Source: Gemmatimonadota bacterium
Lineage (GTDB): Bacteria > JAAXHH01
Length of the DNA: 64,000 nucleotides
Assembly (NCBI GenBank): GCA_009841265.1
Contig: VXMB01000007.1
Location: forward strand, 124,001 to 188,000
Reading direction: 5' to 3'
Of the stretch, positions 45,695 through 55,807 are shown piece by piece (within the stretch, counting starts at the first letter, position 1; each line of letters starts with the position of its first letter). Position numbers and translations under genes: made by a program. The notes under the pieces are model-generated. The model worked only from the letters and a program-made list of their open reading frames with translations. It searched no databases and was not told the DNA's origin.

Positions 45695-47538
45695 GCAACG
45701 GCGGATGGACAGGCACGATCCTGCGCGTCGATCTGACCACCGGTCGGATCTCCAAAGAGTCCCTTAACATGGACTGGGCCAAGTCCTTCGTGGGCGGGCG
45801 CGGCCTCGCGGCCAGGTACCTCTACGAAGAGATGGACCCGGCGGCGGACGCGCTGGGTCCGGACAACAAGATGATTTTCGCGACCGGTCCCATGACCGGC
45901 ACGAACGCCTCGACGAGTTCACGCTACATGGTGGTCACCAAGGGGGCGCTGACGAACGCCATCACCACGTCCAACTCGGGCGGCCACTGGGGACCGGAAC
46001 TGAAGTTCGCCGGCTACGACATGCTGATCGTGGAAGGCCGGGCGCCGGTTCCGTCCTACATCTCCATCTGCGACGACGACGTCCGGATCTGCTCCGCCGA
46101 GCACCTGTGGGGCAAGACGGTTTGGGAGACGGATGATATCGTCAGGGAGGAGTCGGGGCAACACGACACGGTCGTTACCTGTATTGGTCCGGCGGGCGAG
46201 AACCTTGTACGATTCGCCGCCATAGTCAATGACCGGCACCGGGCCGCCGGACGATCCGGCGTCGGCGCGGTCATGGGTTCGAAGAACCTCAAAGCCATTG
46301 CCGTACGGGGTACCGGGGGCGTGCCCATCGCCGACCCGCAGAAGTTCATGTCGGCCATGTGGGAGATGAAGAGCAAGCTGGTCGAGCATCCGGTAACGGG
46401 TGAGGGTCTGGCCGCATACGGCACTGCGGTGCTGGTCAACATCATCAACGAGAGCGGCGCACTGCCGACAAACAACCACCAGGTCTCGCAGCTCGAAGGC
46501 GCGGACAACATCAGCGGGGAGACCCTGGCCGATACGCGGCTGGTGGCCAACAAGGCCTGCTTCGGCTGCACGATCGCCTGCGGCAGGGTGTCGCAGTTAC
46601 CGGGCGAGGCGCAGGACAAGTTCACCGTGACCACCCGGCCCCACAACTGGAAGATCGCGGTGGAGGGACCGGAGTACGAGAACGCCTGGGCCATGGGCGC
46701 CGACTGCGGCATCAATGACCTGGACGCCCTCATCAAGGCGAACGCCATGTGCAACGAACTGGGCATGGACCCGATTTCCTTCGGGGCGACGCTCGCCGCG
46801 GCCATGGAGCTGTACGAAACCGGCGCCGTGAGCGATGAGCAGACCGGCATGCCGCTGAACTTCGGAAGCGGTGACGCGCTCGTCGCCATGACGGAAAAGG
46901 CGGCCTACCGCGAAGGCTTCGGCGATGAACTGGCCGAGGGCTCCAAGCGCATGACCGCCAAGTTCAACCGGCCCGAGTTCTTCATGGGCGTGCGCGGCCA
47001 GGAATTCCCTGCCTACGACGCCCGGGCGATCCAGGGCATGGGCCTGGGTTACGCGACCTCGAACCGGGGCGCCTGCCACCTGAAGAGCTACACGGTCGCC
47101 CCCGAGATCCTGGGGATCCCGGAAAAGATGGACCCGGCCGTTACGGAAGGCAAGGCGGAGATCACCAAGATCTTCCAGGATGCCACCTGCACCGTGGACG
47201 CGTCGGGCCTCTGCCTGTTCCTCACCTTCGGCGTGGGCCTGGATGAGATACAGCCCCAGCTCGAGGCGGTGACCGGCATCTCCTACACGGTGCCCGATCT
47301 GCTGGAAGTCGGGGAGCGCGTCTGGAACATCGAGCGCATGTGGAACCAGCGGGCGGGCTTCACGGGCAAGGACGATACGCTGCCGAAGCGACTGCTCGAA
47401 GAACCGATCCCCGATGGACCGACCAAGGGCGAAGTGAACCGCCTCGGCGAGATGCTGCCGGAATACTACGAAATCCGCGGCTGGAACGCGGAAGGCGAAC
47501 CCACTCAGGAGAAACTGGCGTCGCTGGGACTGGCGTAG
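45691..47538 (+). CDS. tungsten-containing aldehyde:ferredoxin oxidoreductase, first copy
   Basis: A 615-residue AOR-family catalytic subunit that oxidises aldehydes to carboxylates at a bis-pterin tungsten (or Mo) centre. The N-terminal domain starts GTILRVDLTTGRISKESL; pterin contacts include FVGGRGLAARYLYEEMD and GVGAVMGSKNLKAIAVRG. The [4Fe-4S] ligands are Cys290, Cys293 and Cys297 (CFGCTIAC) plus Cys508 (DASGLCLF). Coupled to the upstream ferredoxin by an ATGA overlap with a GAGGGAGGG ribosome site. It is about 60% identical by eye to the next gene. The substrate aldehyde is unknown. Confidence 0.92.
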   Translation: MSNGGWTGTILRVDLTTGRISKESLNMDWAKSFVGGRGLAARYLYEEMDPAADALGPDNKMIFATGPMTGTNASTSSRYMVVTKGALTNAITTSNSGGHWGPELKFAGYDMLIVEGRAPVPSYISICDDDVRICSAEHLWGKTVWETDDIVREESGQHDTVVTCIGPAGENLVRFAAIVNDRHRAAGRSGVGAVMGSKNLKAIAVRGTGGVPIADPQKFMSAMWEMKSKLVEHPVTGEGLAAYGTAVLVNIINESGALPTNNHQVSQLEGADNISGETLADTRLVANKACFGCTIACGRVSQLPGEAQDKFTVTTRPHNWKIAVEGPEYENAWAMGADCGINDLDALIKANAMCNELGMDPISFGATLAAAMELYETGAVSDEQTGMPLNFGSGDALVAMTEKAAYREGFGDELAEGSKRMTAKFNRPEFFMGVRGQEFPAYDARAIQGMGLGYATSNRGACHLKSYTVAPEILGIPEKMDPAVTEGKAEITKIFQDATCTVDASGLCLFLTFGVGLDEIQPQLEAVTGISYTVPDLLEVGERVWNIERMWNQRAGFTGKDDTLPKRLLEEPIPDGPTKGEVNRLGEMLPEYYEIRGWNAEGEPTQEKLASLGLA

Positions 47539-47649
47539 CGCCCGATCCGGCTTTTTGAGCCAGGGTGATCCACTGGGCGCGCTCCCGGGTCACGTGCCTG
47601 GGTCGCGGCCCCGCATCACCCGGCCTGAGCCGAGGAATGGAGTTTCTTC

Positions 47650-49479
47650 ATGACACACGGGTGGGCCGGCCATATCCTGCGGGTGGACCTGTCGCGGGGC
47701 AAGGCGACCAAAGAGCCCCTGAGACTGGACTGGGCCGAGGAATACATCGGCGGCCGCGGACTGGCCGCCCGGTACCTCTACGAGGAGATGGATCCCTCGG
47801 TCGACGCCCTCGGTCCCGACAACAAGCTGATCATGGCCACAGGGCCGCTTACGGGCACCAACGCCTCCTGCGGTTCCCGCTACATGGTGGTCACCAAGGG
47901 ACCGCTCACCGGCGCCATCACGACGTCCAATTCGGGCGGACACTGGGGCCCGGAGCTCAAGTTCGCCGGCTACGACCTGGTGATCGTGGAAGGCCGGGCG
48001 GATCGTCCGTGCTACCTCCTCGTCGACGATGACCGCGTCGAGATCCGCGACGCCGCCGGCGTGTGGGGCAAAGTGGTCTCGGAGACCGAGGACGCCATCC
48101 GAGACGAGACCGGCATGCCCGAACTGCGGGTGGCCGGCATCGGACCGGCGGGCGAGAACCTGGTGCGGTTCGCGTGCATCGTCAACGACAAGCACCGGGC
48201 GGCCGGCCGTTCCGGCGTCGGCGCCGTCATGGGTTCCAAGAACCTGAAGGCGATCGCCGTACGTGGCAACCAGGGCGTGCGGATCGCCCGTCCCCGGGAT
48301 TACATGTCCGCCATCTGGTCCTACCATGAACACCTGGCGGAGAGTCCCGGCCGGCAGGGTCTCACGGAACTGGGCACGGCCCCCACGGTCGACCTGGTCA
48401 ACACCTTCGGCGGCCTGCCGACACGCAATTTCACGGCCGGCCAATTCGAGGGCACCGAGGCGATCAACGGGGAAAGCATCAAGGATAACTGGTTGATCGC
48501 CAACAAGGCCTGCTTCGCCTGCAATATCGCCTGCGGCCGAGTGACCCAGGTGTCCCCCAACGCCGACAAGTACATGGTCAACATGCATCCCCGCAACTGG
48601 AAGGTCGCCGGGGAAGGACCGGAGTACGAGAACCTCTGGTCGCTGGGGGCCGACTGCGGCGTGGACGACATGGACGCCATCGTCATGGCCAACTACCTGT
48701 GCAACGACCTGGGCATGGACCCCATCTCCATGGGCGCCACGCTGGCCACGGCCATGGAGATGTACGAGCGGGGCCTGCTGAGCGATGAGCAGACGGGCAT
48801 GGCGTTACGGTTCGGCGACGGAAAAGCCCTGATCGCCATGACGGAAGCCACGGGATTCCGGGAAGGCTTCGGCGACGAACTGGCCGAAGGCTCGAAGCGG
48901 ATGACCGAGAAATTCGAGCATCCTGAGTACTTCATGGGCGTCAAGGGACAGGAGTTTCCGGCCTACGATCCCCGGGGATTCCAGGGCATGGGCGTGGCCT
49001 ATGCCACCTGCAACCGCGGTGCCTGTCACCTGCGGGCGTGGACGCCCGGCATCGAGACCAGCGGCGAGTACGATCCCCACGGTACCGACGGGAAGTCGGT
49101 CTGGGTGGCCGAGGAGCAGAACCGGACCACGGCCCACGACGCCACGGGCATCTGCATGTTCACCACGGCGGGCGCGCCCCTGGACGACCTGATCCCGGTG
49201 CTGTCCTCGGCCACCGGCGTGGACTACACCATGGACGACTTCGTGCACATCGGCGAGCGGATCTGGAACATCGAACGGCTTTGGAATCTGAAGGCCGGTC
49301 TCACCGCGGCCGATGACACGCTGCCGAAAAGACTGATGGAAGAAGCCCACAAGGAAGGACCTTCGGCGGGGGTGACCGTCGATCTCGACGCCATGCTGCC
49401 GGACTACTACGCGGCCCGGGGCTGGACGGCGGACGGACAACCCACCAGGGAAAAACTGATGGATCTGGGCCTCGCGTGA
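47650..49479 (+). CDS. tungsten-containing aldehyde:ferredoxin oxidoreductase, second copy
   Basis: A 609-residue paralog of the preceding gene with all cofactor ligands kept: Cys288, Cys291 and Cys295 (CFACNIAC) and Cys502 (DATGICMF). It begins MTHGWAGHILRVDLSRGKATK. Differences concentrate around residues 470-495 and in the substrate funnel, so the two copies may prefer different aldehydes or form a mixed complex. It has no ferredoxin gene of its own and is separated from the first copy by 111 bp, so both probably share the ferredoxin and FAD subunits. Confidence 0.92.
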   Translation: MTHGWAGHILRVDLSRGKATKEPLRLDWAEEYIGGRGLAARYLYEEMDPSVDALGPDNKLIMATGPLTGTNASCGSRYMVVTKGPLTGAITTSNSGGHWGPELKFAGYDLVIVEGRADRPCYLLVDDDRVEIRDAAGVWGKVVSETEDAIRDETGMPELRVAGIGPAGENLVRFACIVNDKHRAAGRSGVGAVMGSKNLKAIAVRGNQGVRIARPRDYMSAIWSYHEHLAESPGRQGLTELGTAPTVDLVNTFGGLPTRNFTAGQFEGTEAINGESIKDNWLIANKACFACNIACGRVTQVSPNADKYMVNMHPRNWKVAGEGPEYENLWSLGADCGVDDMDAIVMANYLCNDLGMDPISMGATLATAMEMYERGLLSDEQTGMALRFGDGKALIAMTEATGFREGFGDELAEGSKRMTEKFEHPEYFMGVKGQEFPAYDPRGFQGMGVAYATCNRGACHLRAWTPGIETSGEYDPHGTDGKSVWVAEEQNRTTAHDATGICMFTTAGAPLDDLIPVLSSATGVDYTMDDFVHIGERIWNIERLWNLKAGLTAADDTLPKRLMEEAHKEGPSAGVTVDLDAMLPDYYAARGWTADGQPTREKLMDLGLA

Positions 49480-49542
49480 CGAAACCAAACCACGGATGAC
49501 CTGTACTTCGTTTTCAGGTACTTTCTTTAGAAGGAGCGGATT

Positions 49543-50913
49543 ATGGCGACAGAACACGTGATTATAGGCGGCGGACCGGGCGGGATGAATGCCATCGAAA
49601 CGATCCGCGGTTACGACGCGGACGCGTCCATCACCCTGATCTCCGACGAGCCGGCCTATTCCCGCATGGCCCTGCCCTACTATATCTCGGGGAACATCCC
49701 GGTCGATCAGGTAAATACCGGTGACGACGACTATTTTGGCAGGCTGGGGGTGAAGACCCGCTTCGGGGTCAGCGTCTCCGAGGTGAATCCCCACGCGAGC
49801 ATGCTCACGCTCAGCGACGGATCCATGGTGCCCTTCGACAACCTGCTGATCGCCACGGGATCGTCCGCTCAGAAGCTGAACATACCCGGCGCGGACGGCG
49901 ACGGCGTCCATAATCTCTGGACCGTGGCCGACGCGGAGAAGACCGTGGACGCCCTGGGAAGCGATGCCGAGGTGGCCTTCATCGGGGCCGGGTTCATCGG
50001 ATTCATCATCCTCAACGCGATGCACAAGCGCGGCGCTCGCCTGAAGGTGATCGAACTGGAAGGCCAGGTGCTGCCGCGTATGCTGGACGCCCAGGGCGCT
50101 TCCCTGGTGGGCTCCTGGCTCGAGTCGCAGGGCGTCGAAGTCCACACCGGCGTGAGCGTGCAGGCCATCGATCACGGCCACGACGGCGTGAAGACCCTGC
50201 AGCTTTCCGATGGGTCGTCCACCCGCGCGGACGTGGTCATCGTCGCCACGGGGATCAAGGCCAACATCGGCTTTCTCGATGGATCGGGTATCGAGACCAA
50301 TGAGGGTGTCCTGGTCAATAACCGGTGCCAGACCAACGTGGCCAACGTGTATGCGGCGGGTGACGTGGCCGAAGGTCCGGACCTGTCCACCGGAAGCCAG
50401 GCGGTGCACGCCATACAGCCCACCGCCGTCGACCACGGCCGGATCGCGGGAGCGAACATGGCCGGCCAGGACGTGGAGTATCCCGGCAGCCTGCTGATGA
50501 ACATCCTGGACGTGTGCGGCCTGCAGTGCGCCAGTTTCGGCGACTGGTCCGGCGAAGGCGACGTCACCGAGGTCATCAACGCCAATCGTCCGGTCTACCG
50601 AAAGCTGATCTGGGACGGCTCCACGATCACCGGCGCCATCATGCTCGGACCTGCTGACGACGTGGCCATGTTGAACGACATGGGGATGATCAAGGGACTG
50701 ATCCAGGCCAAGACGGATCTCGGCGCGTGGAAGCAGCACATCCAGGCGAACCCGACGGACATCCGGCGGCCCTACGTGGCCACGAAGACCGCGGAGAAGA
50801 TGCTGGCCCTTACCTCGCTCGGCAAGCCGTCCGAGCACCGGTCATACCAGCATGCGCAGGATGCCGGCAAGGACCGAAGCGCGCACCAGGTCTTCGTCGA
50901 TTCTACGGGATAA
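49543..50913 (+). CDS. FAD-dependent NAD(P)H oxidoreductase subunit of the AOR operon
   Basis: A 456-residue pyridine-nucleotide-disulfide-oxidoreductase-fold flavoprotein. FAD motif I is VIIGGGPGGMNAIETIR; the NAD(P) motif is VAFIGAGFIGFIIL; the second FAD motif is NVYAAGDVAEG. There is no CxxxxC redox disulfide, so it is of the NADH oxidase/rubredoxin reductase type. By analogy with AorC it would pass electrons between the polyferredoxin and NAD+. The start ATG at 49543 has AAGGAG upstream. It is the last gene of the operon. Confidence 0.88.
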   Translation: MATEHVIIGGGPGGMNAIETIRGYDADASITLISDEPAYSRMALPYYISGNIPVDQVNTGDDDYFGRLGVKTRFGVSVSEVNPHASMLTLSDGSMVPFDNLLIATGSSAQKLNIPGADGDGVHNLWTVADAEKTVDALGSDAEVAFIGAGFIGFIILNAMHKRGARLKVIELEGQVLPRMLDAQGASLVGSWLESQGVEVHTGVSVQAIDHGHDGVKTLQLSDGSSTRADVVIVATGIKANIGFLDGSGIETNEGVLVNNRCQTNVANVYAAGDVAEGPDLSTGSQAVHAIQPTAVDHGRIAGANMAGQDVEYPGSLLMNILDVCGLQCASFGDWSGEGDVTEVINANRPVYRKLIWDGSTITGAIMLGPADDVAMLNDMGMIKGLIQAKTDLGAWKQHIQANPTDIRRPYVATKTAEKMLALTSLGKPSEHRSYQHAQDAGKDRSAHQVFVDSTG

Positions 50914-50919
50914 GAAGGG

Positions 50920-51819
50920 TCAATTTCCAAACAGGAAACGCACGTTCAGTGTCAGGGACCAGTGGTTCGTGGCGCTGAACGTGTTTTTGTTTGTAAGCGA
51001 AGGATCCGTATCGAAGTGGGGATGGTACTCGTACGTCCCGATGTGTTCGACGTCGTCCACCCTCGAATAGGCCGCTTTCAGGCCGACTGCGGCACGGTCG
51101 TTCAAGCTGTAGTCGGCGCCCGCGTACACATGCCCCGCGAATACCGTATCGGATAACCTGGTATCCTGCTTGCTGTTGTAGAAGGAAAGCGGAGGATCGT
51201 AGATCGTTCCCTCTCCGGAGGGGTCGCTGTATTCGATCGAAAAGAAGATCCGGGTCAGTTCTACGAACGCAATGCCGGTTCCCACCCCCACGTAAGGCGT
51301 GATCCTGCTCGGTCCGACGGGAAGGTCGTAGTAGGCGTTCAGGGTCACCGTTCTCGTCACGAGGTCTTCAAAGAAATTCATGCTGGTAGCCTGAACAAGC
51401 CCCCGTCCGAGGAAGGAACTGGCGCCCGCCGTGCTGCCATCGAGGTAAGTGATTTCAAGCGGCGGACCCTGGTCGACCTTGTTTCTCCGTTGCGCGTACG
51501 CGACCTCGATACGGGTGCGGTCGAACACCCGACCGACGGCCGCATCGAAACCGATACCCCGGTCGGCGGATGGGTCGTAACGCCACCGGTAGCCGGGGAT
51601 GTCCCGCAGAATCATATCGAAACAGGCGCTGGTGGGATAACACGTGGATTCCGTGTTCGAGCCCGACTGGTCCAGGCCGTAGGCCAGGTTGCCGCCCAAC
51701 CCACCGGAAACGTACCACCCGGAAGTCCTCCGATCCTGGGCCGCCGCCTCGGTAACCGAAACGAGGATCAGGCAGATTGTCATCGAGAAAACCACAACAA
51801 TTGGTTTCTGTAAACTCAT
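50920..51819 (-). CDS. outer-membrane beta-barrel protein
   Basis: A 299-residue exported protein. The signal peptide (VVVFSMTICLILVSVTEAAA) is followed by RRTSGWYVSGGLGGNLAYG, an OmpW/OmpA-like barrel opening. Amphipathic strands continue to the C-terminal strand NHWSLTLNVRFLFGN with a terminal aromatic pattern. It contains one Cys pair (CYPTSAC). Role unknown: a small pore or surface protein. The ATG at 51819 is preferred over an upstream TTG. It converges with the AOR operon with a 6-bp gap. Confidence 0.78.
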   Translation of the reverse strand: MSLQKPIVVVFSMTICLILVSVTEAAAQDRRTSGWYVSGGLGGNLAYGLDQSGSNTESTCYPTSACFDMILRDIPGYRWRYDPSADRGIGFDAAVGRVFDRTRIEVAYAQRRNKVDQGPPLEITYLDGSTAGASSFLGRGLVQATSMNFFEDLVTRTVTLNAYYDLPVGPSRITPYVGVGTGIAFVELTRIFFSIEYSDPSGEGTIYDPPLSFYNSKQDTRLSDTVFAGHVYAGADYSLNDRAAVGLKAAYSRVDDVEHIGTYEYHPHFDTDPSLTNKNTFSATNHWSLTLNVRFLFGN

Positions 51820-51993
51820 AATCAATCGTTCATCCCGGGTTGTTTCCCATTAGTTTGAAGGCCGGCAGGCAGGTCGGCCGGCAACGGCAATGCTAAGGCT
51901 TCAATCCCTTTTCAACGAACAGGGATTTATACAGTTCCCTGACCCGAATGTCAATCAGGAATGATTCCTTAATCCCCTGCGGAAGGAAACTGC

Positions 51994-54558
51994 CTACAGG
52001 TTGAACAGGTAGGAGACTTTGGCCACGATCTGCTGGTCCCGCAGCCTTAGCGGCGTCCGTTCGTAGACCCCGAAGCTTCCGTCGGTATCGAGGTCGTCGT
52101 CACGGAACTGGTTGAAGGCCAGGAAGAAAGAGTGGCCGAAGGGCGACCGGTAGGCGAGAAGGAGGTTCATCGTTACGGTATTCGTGTGGAAGTCGTCGAT
52201 CTCCCGTTGCCGGTCCGCGTTGAACTGGATGAAAGAGGAAAACGATAGGTTCGGCGTGAATGCGTAACTCATCCGGACGCTCGGTATGAGCTGGGTACGA
52301 TGATCGTATTCGTCGTCCTCCAGCCCCTCACGGTTGCCCCGGTCGACGCGGCTGCGCGTGATGCCCGGTTCCAGAGCGAAACGGGGATTCGGCTTAAAGG
52401 ACAGTTCGCTCGATAGACTGAGCAGATCGGCGCTGTAGAACCGACCGTACCGGACATTGCCCCGCAAGGAGACCTTCCGGCCGCTGTCGGTGAAGAGGAA
52501 CATGTTCCCCTGGTTGTAGGAATAGGATCCTTCGGGGAAATGCACGCCGGCGATACGCGTCGTCTTGCTCAGCGTATCGAATCGCATGTCGTACGAAGCG
52601 GAAATCCACAGGCCCCGCTCCAGTTCCAGGAACACGTTAGGCTGGAAGGACCAGGAATCGGCATCGGAGAAGCCCGTGTCCTTTCGGGTCACGTAATTAC
52701 TCCGAAAACCCCCGTTGATGCGGCGTATGCCAAACCGGCGCAGAAAGGTGTTTGCCGTTAGTCCGCCCCCAATCCGCTGCAGGCCCTCGTCCCGGACCAG
52801 TCCGGTCTGGCTGATGAAATCGTCTCCGATGTCCAGGAAGGAAACGCCGTACATCAACCAACGATTCTGCCAGCGTTGGATAGCCCGGAAGGTCCAGTCC
52901 TGGTTGCTGGTGCTCAGCGTATCCGTCCAGCTCTTGGCGAAGGTGATCTGTCCCCGGTGATTGGTCGCCCGCGAGGCCAGGTTAAGGTCGAAGCCCACCA
53001 CCCGGTTGTAGTCCGATTCCGCGTATCTGGGAATGGCCATGCCGATCCGGTCGTCAAACCGTGGATTCGGTTCCTTGAAGGTGGCCAGCATGCCCACGCT
53101 CGACCGTGTTCCAAAGTCCTGCCGTACCCGCAAAGCCTGCCAGTTGGTCAGCGGTTCCGTCTTCTCCTCCCCGTCGTCGTCGTACTGGGTCTCCCGGGTC
53201 TGGACGTTCAGGAACCCCACGGTCGTGTGACCGAACTTTCCGGTAAGGCGCATCCCCAGATCGATGGGAACGGTCTGTCCGTCCGGCAACTGCCGGCCGA
53301 CGCGCCGGCTGAAGAAGAGCTGGGGCGTCAGGTCACCGAAGTTACGCTGGGGCCCGCGGCGCTGCGGCCGCTCGTTCAGGGTGAAGATATCGCTGCGCTC
53401 CAGGAAGAAGGGCCGCTTTTCGGTGAACTGGAATTCGAAGCGGGAAAGGTTCACGACCTCGTCGTCCGCTTCCACCTGGGCGAAATCGGGGTTGACCGTG
53501 GCGTTCAGCGTCATCCCGGAGGTAATGCTGACCTTCAGGTCGCCGCCCATTTTCCGCTGCATGTCGTTGTCGAGGGCCGTCGCCGCGATGGGAAGGACGG
53601 GTGACGGGTCGGTTTCCGTGAACCGGGAGGACTGGGCGCCGAGTACGGTGAAGGGCGTCGCCTGCACCCGCCCGCCCGGCGTGATGTCGGACAGGGCCGT
53701 CAGCCGGCCGCCCTTGCCGAAGCGATAGAGCGCCTGGTCACCGTCCCTCAGGCTCAGTGGAACCCAGAACGATTCCTCCCGGGTGCGCTGAATGCGGCGT
53801 CCGAAGTTAATGCCCCACGTCTGATCGCGGCGTCGCGGAAACCTGAGGGTATGGAACGGGATCACGTACTCGGCCGACCATCCGTAATCATAGATCTGGC
53901 TGGCCGCGTTCCACAGCCCGTTCCAGTCACGGTCGGAGTTATTGCCTTCGGCGCTGACGAAGGAGTCGGACCGGGCGCCATTGGGGTTGGTCTGGAACTC
54001 GAAGGCTTCGCGGAAGTGATCGAGCGATGCGATGACAACGGTGACCATGTCGTTGGAAAAACTCATCCGCGTGTCCCGTTGCATGTCCGGCGCCATGATC
54101 TGCTCCGGATTCGGGTCGAAGCAGACGAATCCCACGTACAGGTTCTTGTCGTCGTACATTACCCGGACTTCGGTGGGATAAGTGGCCGGTGCGCCTTCGA
54201 TCGGCTCGAGCTGGAAGAAATCGTTGGCGACGTCCGCCTGCTGCCACTCGAGTTCGTCCAGATGGCCGTCCACCTGGATGGCAGAACTTACCCGCTTAGC
54301 CTCCAGCATGAAGTCCGCGGGATCCAGGTTCCGGTAGTCGAAGGGCGACTTGGATACGGGCAGGGGAACGCTGAACGGCCGCGGGTCCGACGTCCGGTCG
54401 ATCTCCTCCGTCATCGCCATTACGGATTCCGTCATGTCCGTTTCAGTCGCGGTCCGGTCATGCGGCGATTGCGCCCCGGTGATGCCTGGAAGGAACAACA
54501 GACAGGCCAAAATGAAACACGTGCCGCCGGTTTTGCGGACGGATGGGAATAATGACAT
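51994..54558 (-). CDS. DUF5916-like outer-membrane protein with CBM9-like N-terminal domain
   Basis: An 854-residue protein. The signal peptide contains GTCFILACLLFLPGITGA. Residues about 85-260 match a carbohydrate-binding-family-9-like beta-sandwich (IQVDGHLDELEWQQAD, VRVMYDDKNLYVGFVCFD, EAFEFQTNPNGARSDSFVSA). The rest is a predicted barrel of more than 20 strands (FEFQFTEKRPFFLERSDIF near residue 380 is a DUF5916 hallmark), ending in VAKVSYLFNL. Members are common in FCB-group bacteria and may move or bind polymers. The ATG at 54558 has GGAGG 5 bp upstream, better than the ATGs at 54573 and 54585. Confidence 0.85.
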   Translation of the reverse strand: MSLFPSVRKTGGTCFILACLLFLPGITGAQSPHDRTATETDMTESVMAMTEEIDRTSDPRPFSVPLPVSKSPFDYRNLDPADFMLEAKRVSSAIQVDGHLDELEWQQADVANDFFQLEPIEGAPATYPTEVRVMYDDKNLYVGFVCFDPNPEQIMAPDMQRDTRMSFSNDMVTVVIASLDHFREAFEFQTNPNGARSDSFVSAEGNNSDRDWNGLWNAASQIYDYGWSAEYVIPFHTLRFPRRRDQTWGINFGRRIQRTREESFWVPLSLRDGDQALYRFGKGGRLTALSDITPGGRVQATPFTVLGAQSSRFTETDPSPVLPIAATALDNDMQRKMGGDLKVSITSGMTLNATVNPDFAQVEADDEVVNLSRFEFQFTEKRPFFLERSDIFTLNERPQRRGPQRNFGDLTPQLFFSRRVGRQLPDGQTVPIDLGMRLTGKFGHTTVGFLNVQTRETQYDDDGEEKTEPLTNWQALRVRQDFGTRSSVGMLATFKEPNPRFDDRIGMAIPRYAESDYNRVVGFDLNLASRATNHRGQITFAKSWTDTLSTSNQDWTFRAIQRWQNRWLMYGVSFLDIGDDFISQTGLVRDEGLQRIGGGLTANTFLRRFGIRRINGGFRSNYVTRKDTGFSDADSWSFQPNVFLELERGLWISASYDMRFDTLSKTTRIAGVHFPEGSYSYNQGNMFLFTDSGRKVSLRGNVRYGRFYSADLLSLSSELSFKPNPRFALEPGITRSRVDRGNREGLEDDEYDHRTQLIPSVRMSYAFTPNLSFSSFIQFNADRQREIDDFHTNTVTMNLLLAYRSPFGHSFFLAFNQFRDDDLDTDGSFGVYERTPLRLRDQQIVAKVSYLFNL

Positions 54559-54815
54559 TAAGTCCTCCAGCATCGGACGAAGCATTCAGGAACAACGGAC
54601 ATCGACGTTCACTTCCATCTTATATTCTACAATCCGGCAAGCGTAAACCTTCAAGTGACGCCCGTAGCCTGTCGGGCGGGCGGAATATAGGGACCGTTCG
54701 CGGGTTTGTCCAGAAAGACACATGTTTTTCTTTGACAACGATCGTCCCGTCGCCCGGCGATAGTGAAGTTGAAAACGCTTGACGGCATGATGTCCCGGCA
54801 CAGATTGTGTGGACC

Positions 54816-55775
54816 ATGCTGATTACCCTCGAAGAAATCGAACAGGCGAGAAGGGAACTTCCGCCGGAGGTCGTCTACACGCCCGTCCTGCGGTCGGGAG
54901 CGATTTCTGACGCGACCGGCGCGGACGTCTGGATGAAGGCGGAAAACCTGCAGGTGACCGGGTCTTACAAGACGCGCGCGGCCTATACCATCCTGAACCG
55001 CCTTACCGCGGACCAGAAGAGGAAGGGCGCCGCGATCTCATCCTCCGGTAATTTCGCGACGGCGTTCGCCTACATGGGCACGCTGCTCGGGATTCCGACG
55101 GCGATCGTGATGATGGAAAAGACCTCGCCCTACAAGGTGCGGCGCACGATGGAATACGGCGCCGAAGCGGTGCTGTGCGAAAACCACAACCAGGCAAGGT
55201 GGGACACGCTGGACCGGCTGGGCAGGGAACGGGGGATCACCGCGATCAATACGTGGGAAGACGAGAACGTCGTTCGGGGCCACGGCAGCATCGGCGCCGA
55301 AATCATGGAACAGGCTTCGGATCTTGACGCCGTGATCGTCCCCGTGAGCAGCGGGGGCCTGATCGGCGGCGTCGCCACGGCCGTGAAAACGTTGAACCCC
55401 GCGGTGAAGGTGATCGGGGTACAACCCGAAGGGTCGCAGGCGGTTTACCGGTCTTTTATGAAGAAGGAGATCTGCGAGGTGCCAGAACCGGACACGGTAT
55501 GCGATTCACTCGTGGCGCCCCGCCCCGGGGACCTCACCTTCGAGCACGTAATGGCCTACGTGGACGAGATGGTCTTGGTATCGGATGAACAGGCGATCGA
55601 CGCGGTGAAGTACCTGATCGGGACGACGAAACTTGTAGTCGAGCCGGGAGGCGCGGTTGGCGTCGCCGCGCTTCTGAACGGGATCGTACCTCTGGAGGGC
55701 AAGAAGGTCGTGGCGCTGCTCAGTGGCGGGAACATCATGCCCGAGCAACTCGCGGGGTATCTGGGCGCGGCCTGA
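54816..55775 (+). CDS. threonine/serine dehydratase-like PLP enzyme
   Basis: A 319-residue fold-type II PLP enzyme. The PLP lysine is Lys52 in VTGSYKTRAA, with the SSSGNFATAFA loop and the phosphate-binding SSGGLIGG near residue 183. It lacks the C-terminal regulatory (ACT-like) domain of biosynthetic IlvA and is closer to the catabolic or TdcB type. It would convert threonine or serine to 2-oxoacid and ammonia; a racemase is an alternative. ATG at 54816 is favoured over GTG at 54807. It converges with the DUF4097-like genes, with a 32-bp gap. Confidence 0.88.
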   Translation: MLITLEEIEQARRELPPEVVYTPVLRSGAISDATGADVWMKAENLQVTGSYKTRAAYTILNRLTADQKRKGAAISSSGNFATAFAYMGTLLGIPTAIVMMEKTSPYKVRRTMEYGAEAVLCENHNQARWDTLDRLGRERGITAINTWEDENVVRGHGSIGAEIMEQASDLDAVIVPVSSGGLIGGVATAVKTLNPAVKVIGVQPEGSQAVYRSFMKKEICEVPEPDTVCDSLVAPRPGDLTFEHVMAYVDEMVLVSDEQAIDAVKYLIGTTKLVVEPGGAVGVAALLNGIVPLEGKKVVALLSGGNIMPEQLAGYLGAA

Positions 55776-55807
55776 TCCGAGAAGTCAGGTCCGCACCCGT
55801 CAAGGGC

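Noticed and set aside
48805..50838. 677-codon open frame on the minus strand
   Set aside because: It is antisense to the second AOR and the FAD oxidoreductase, both of which have intact cofactor motifs. High GC leaves the opposite strand open.
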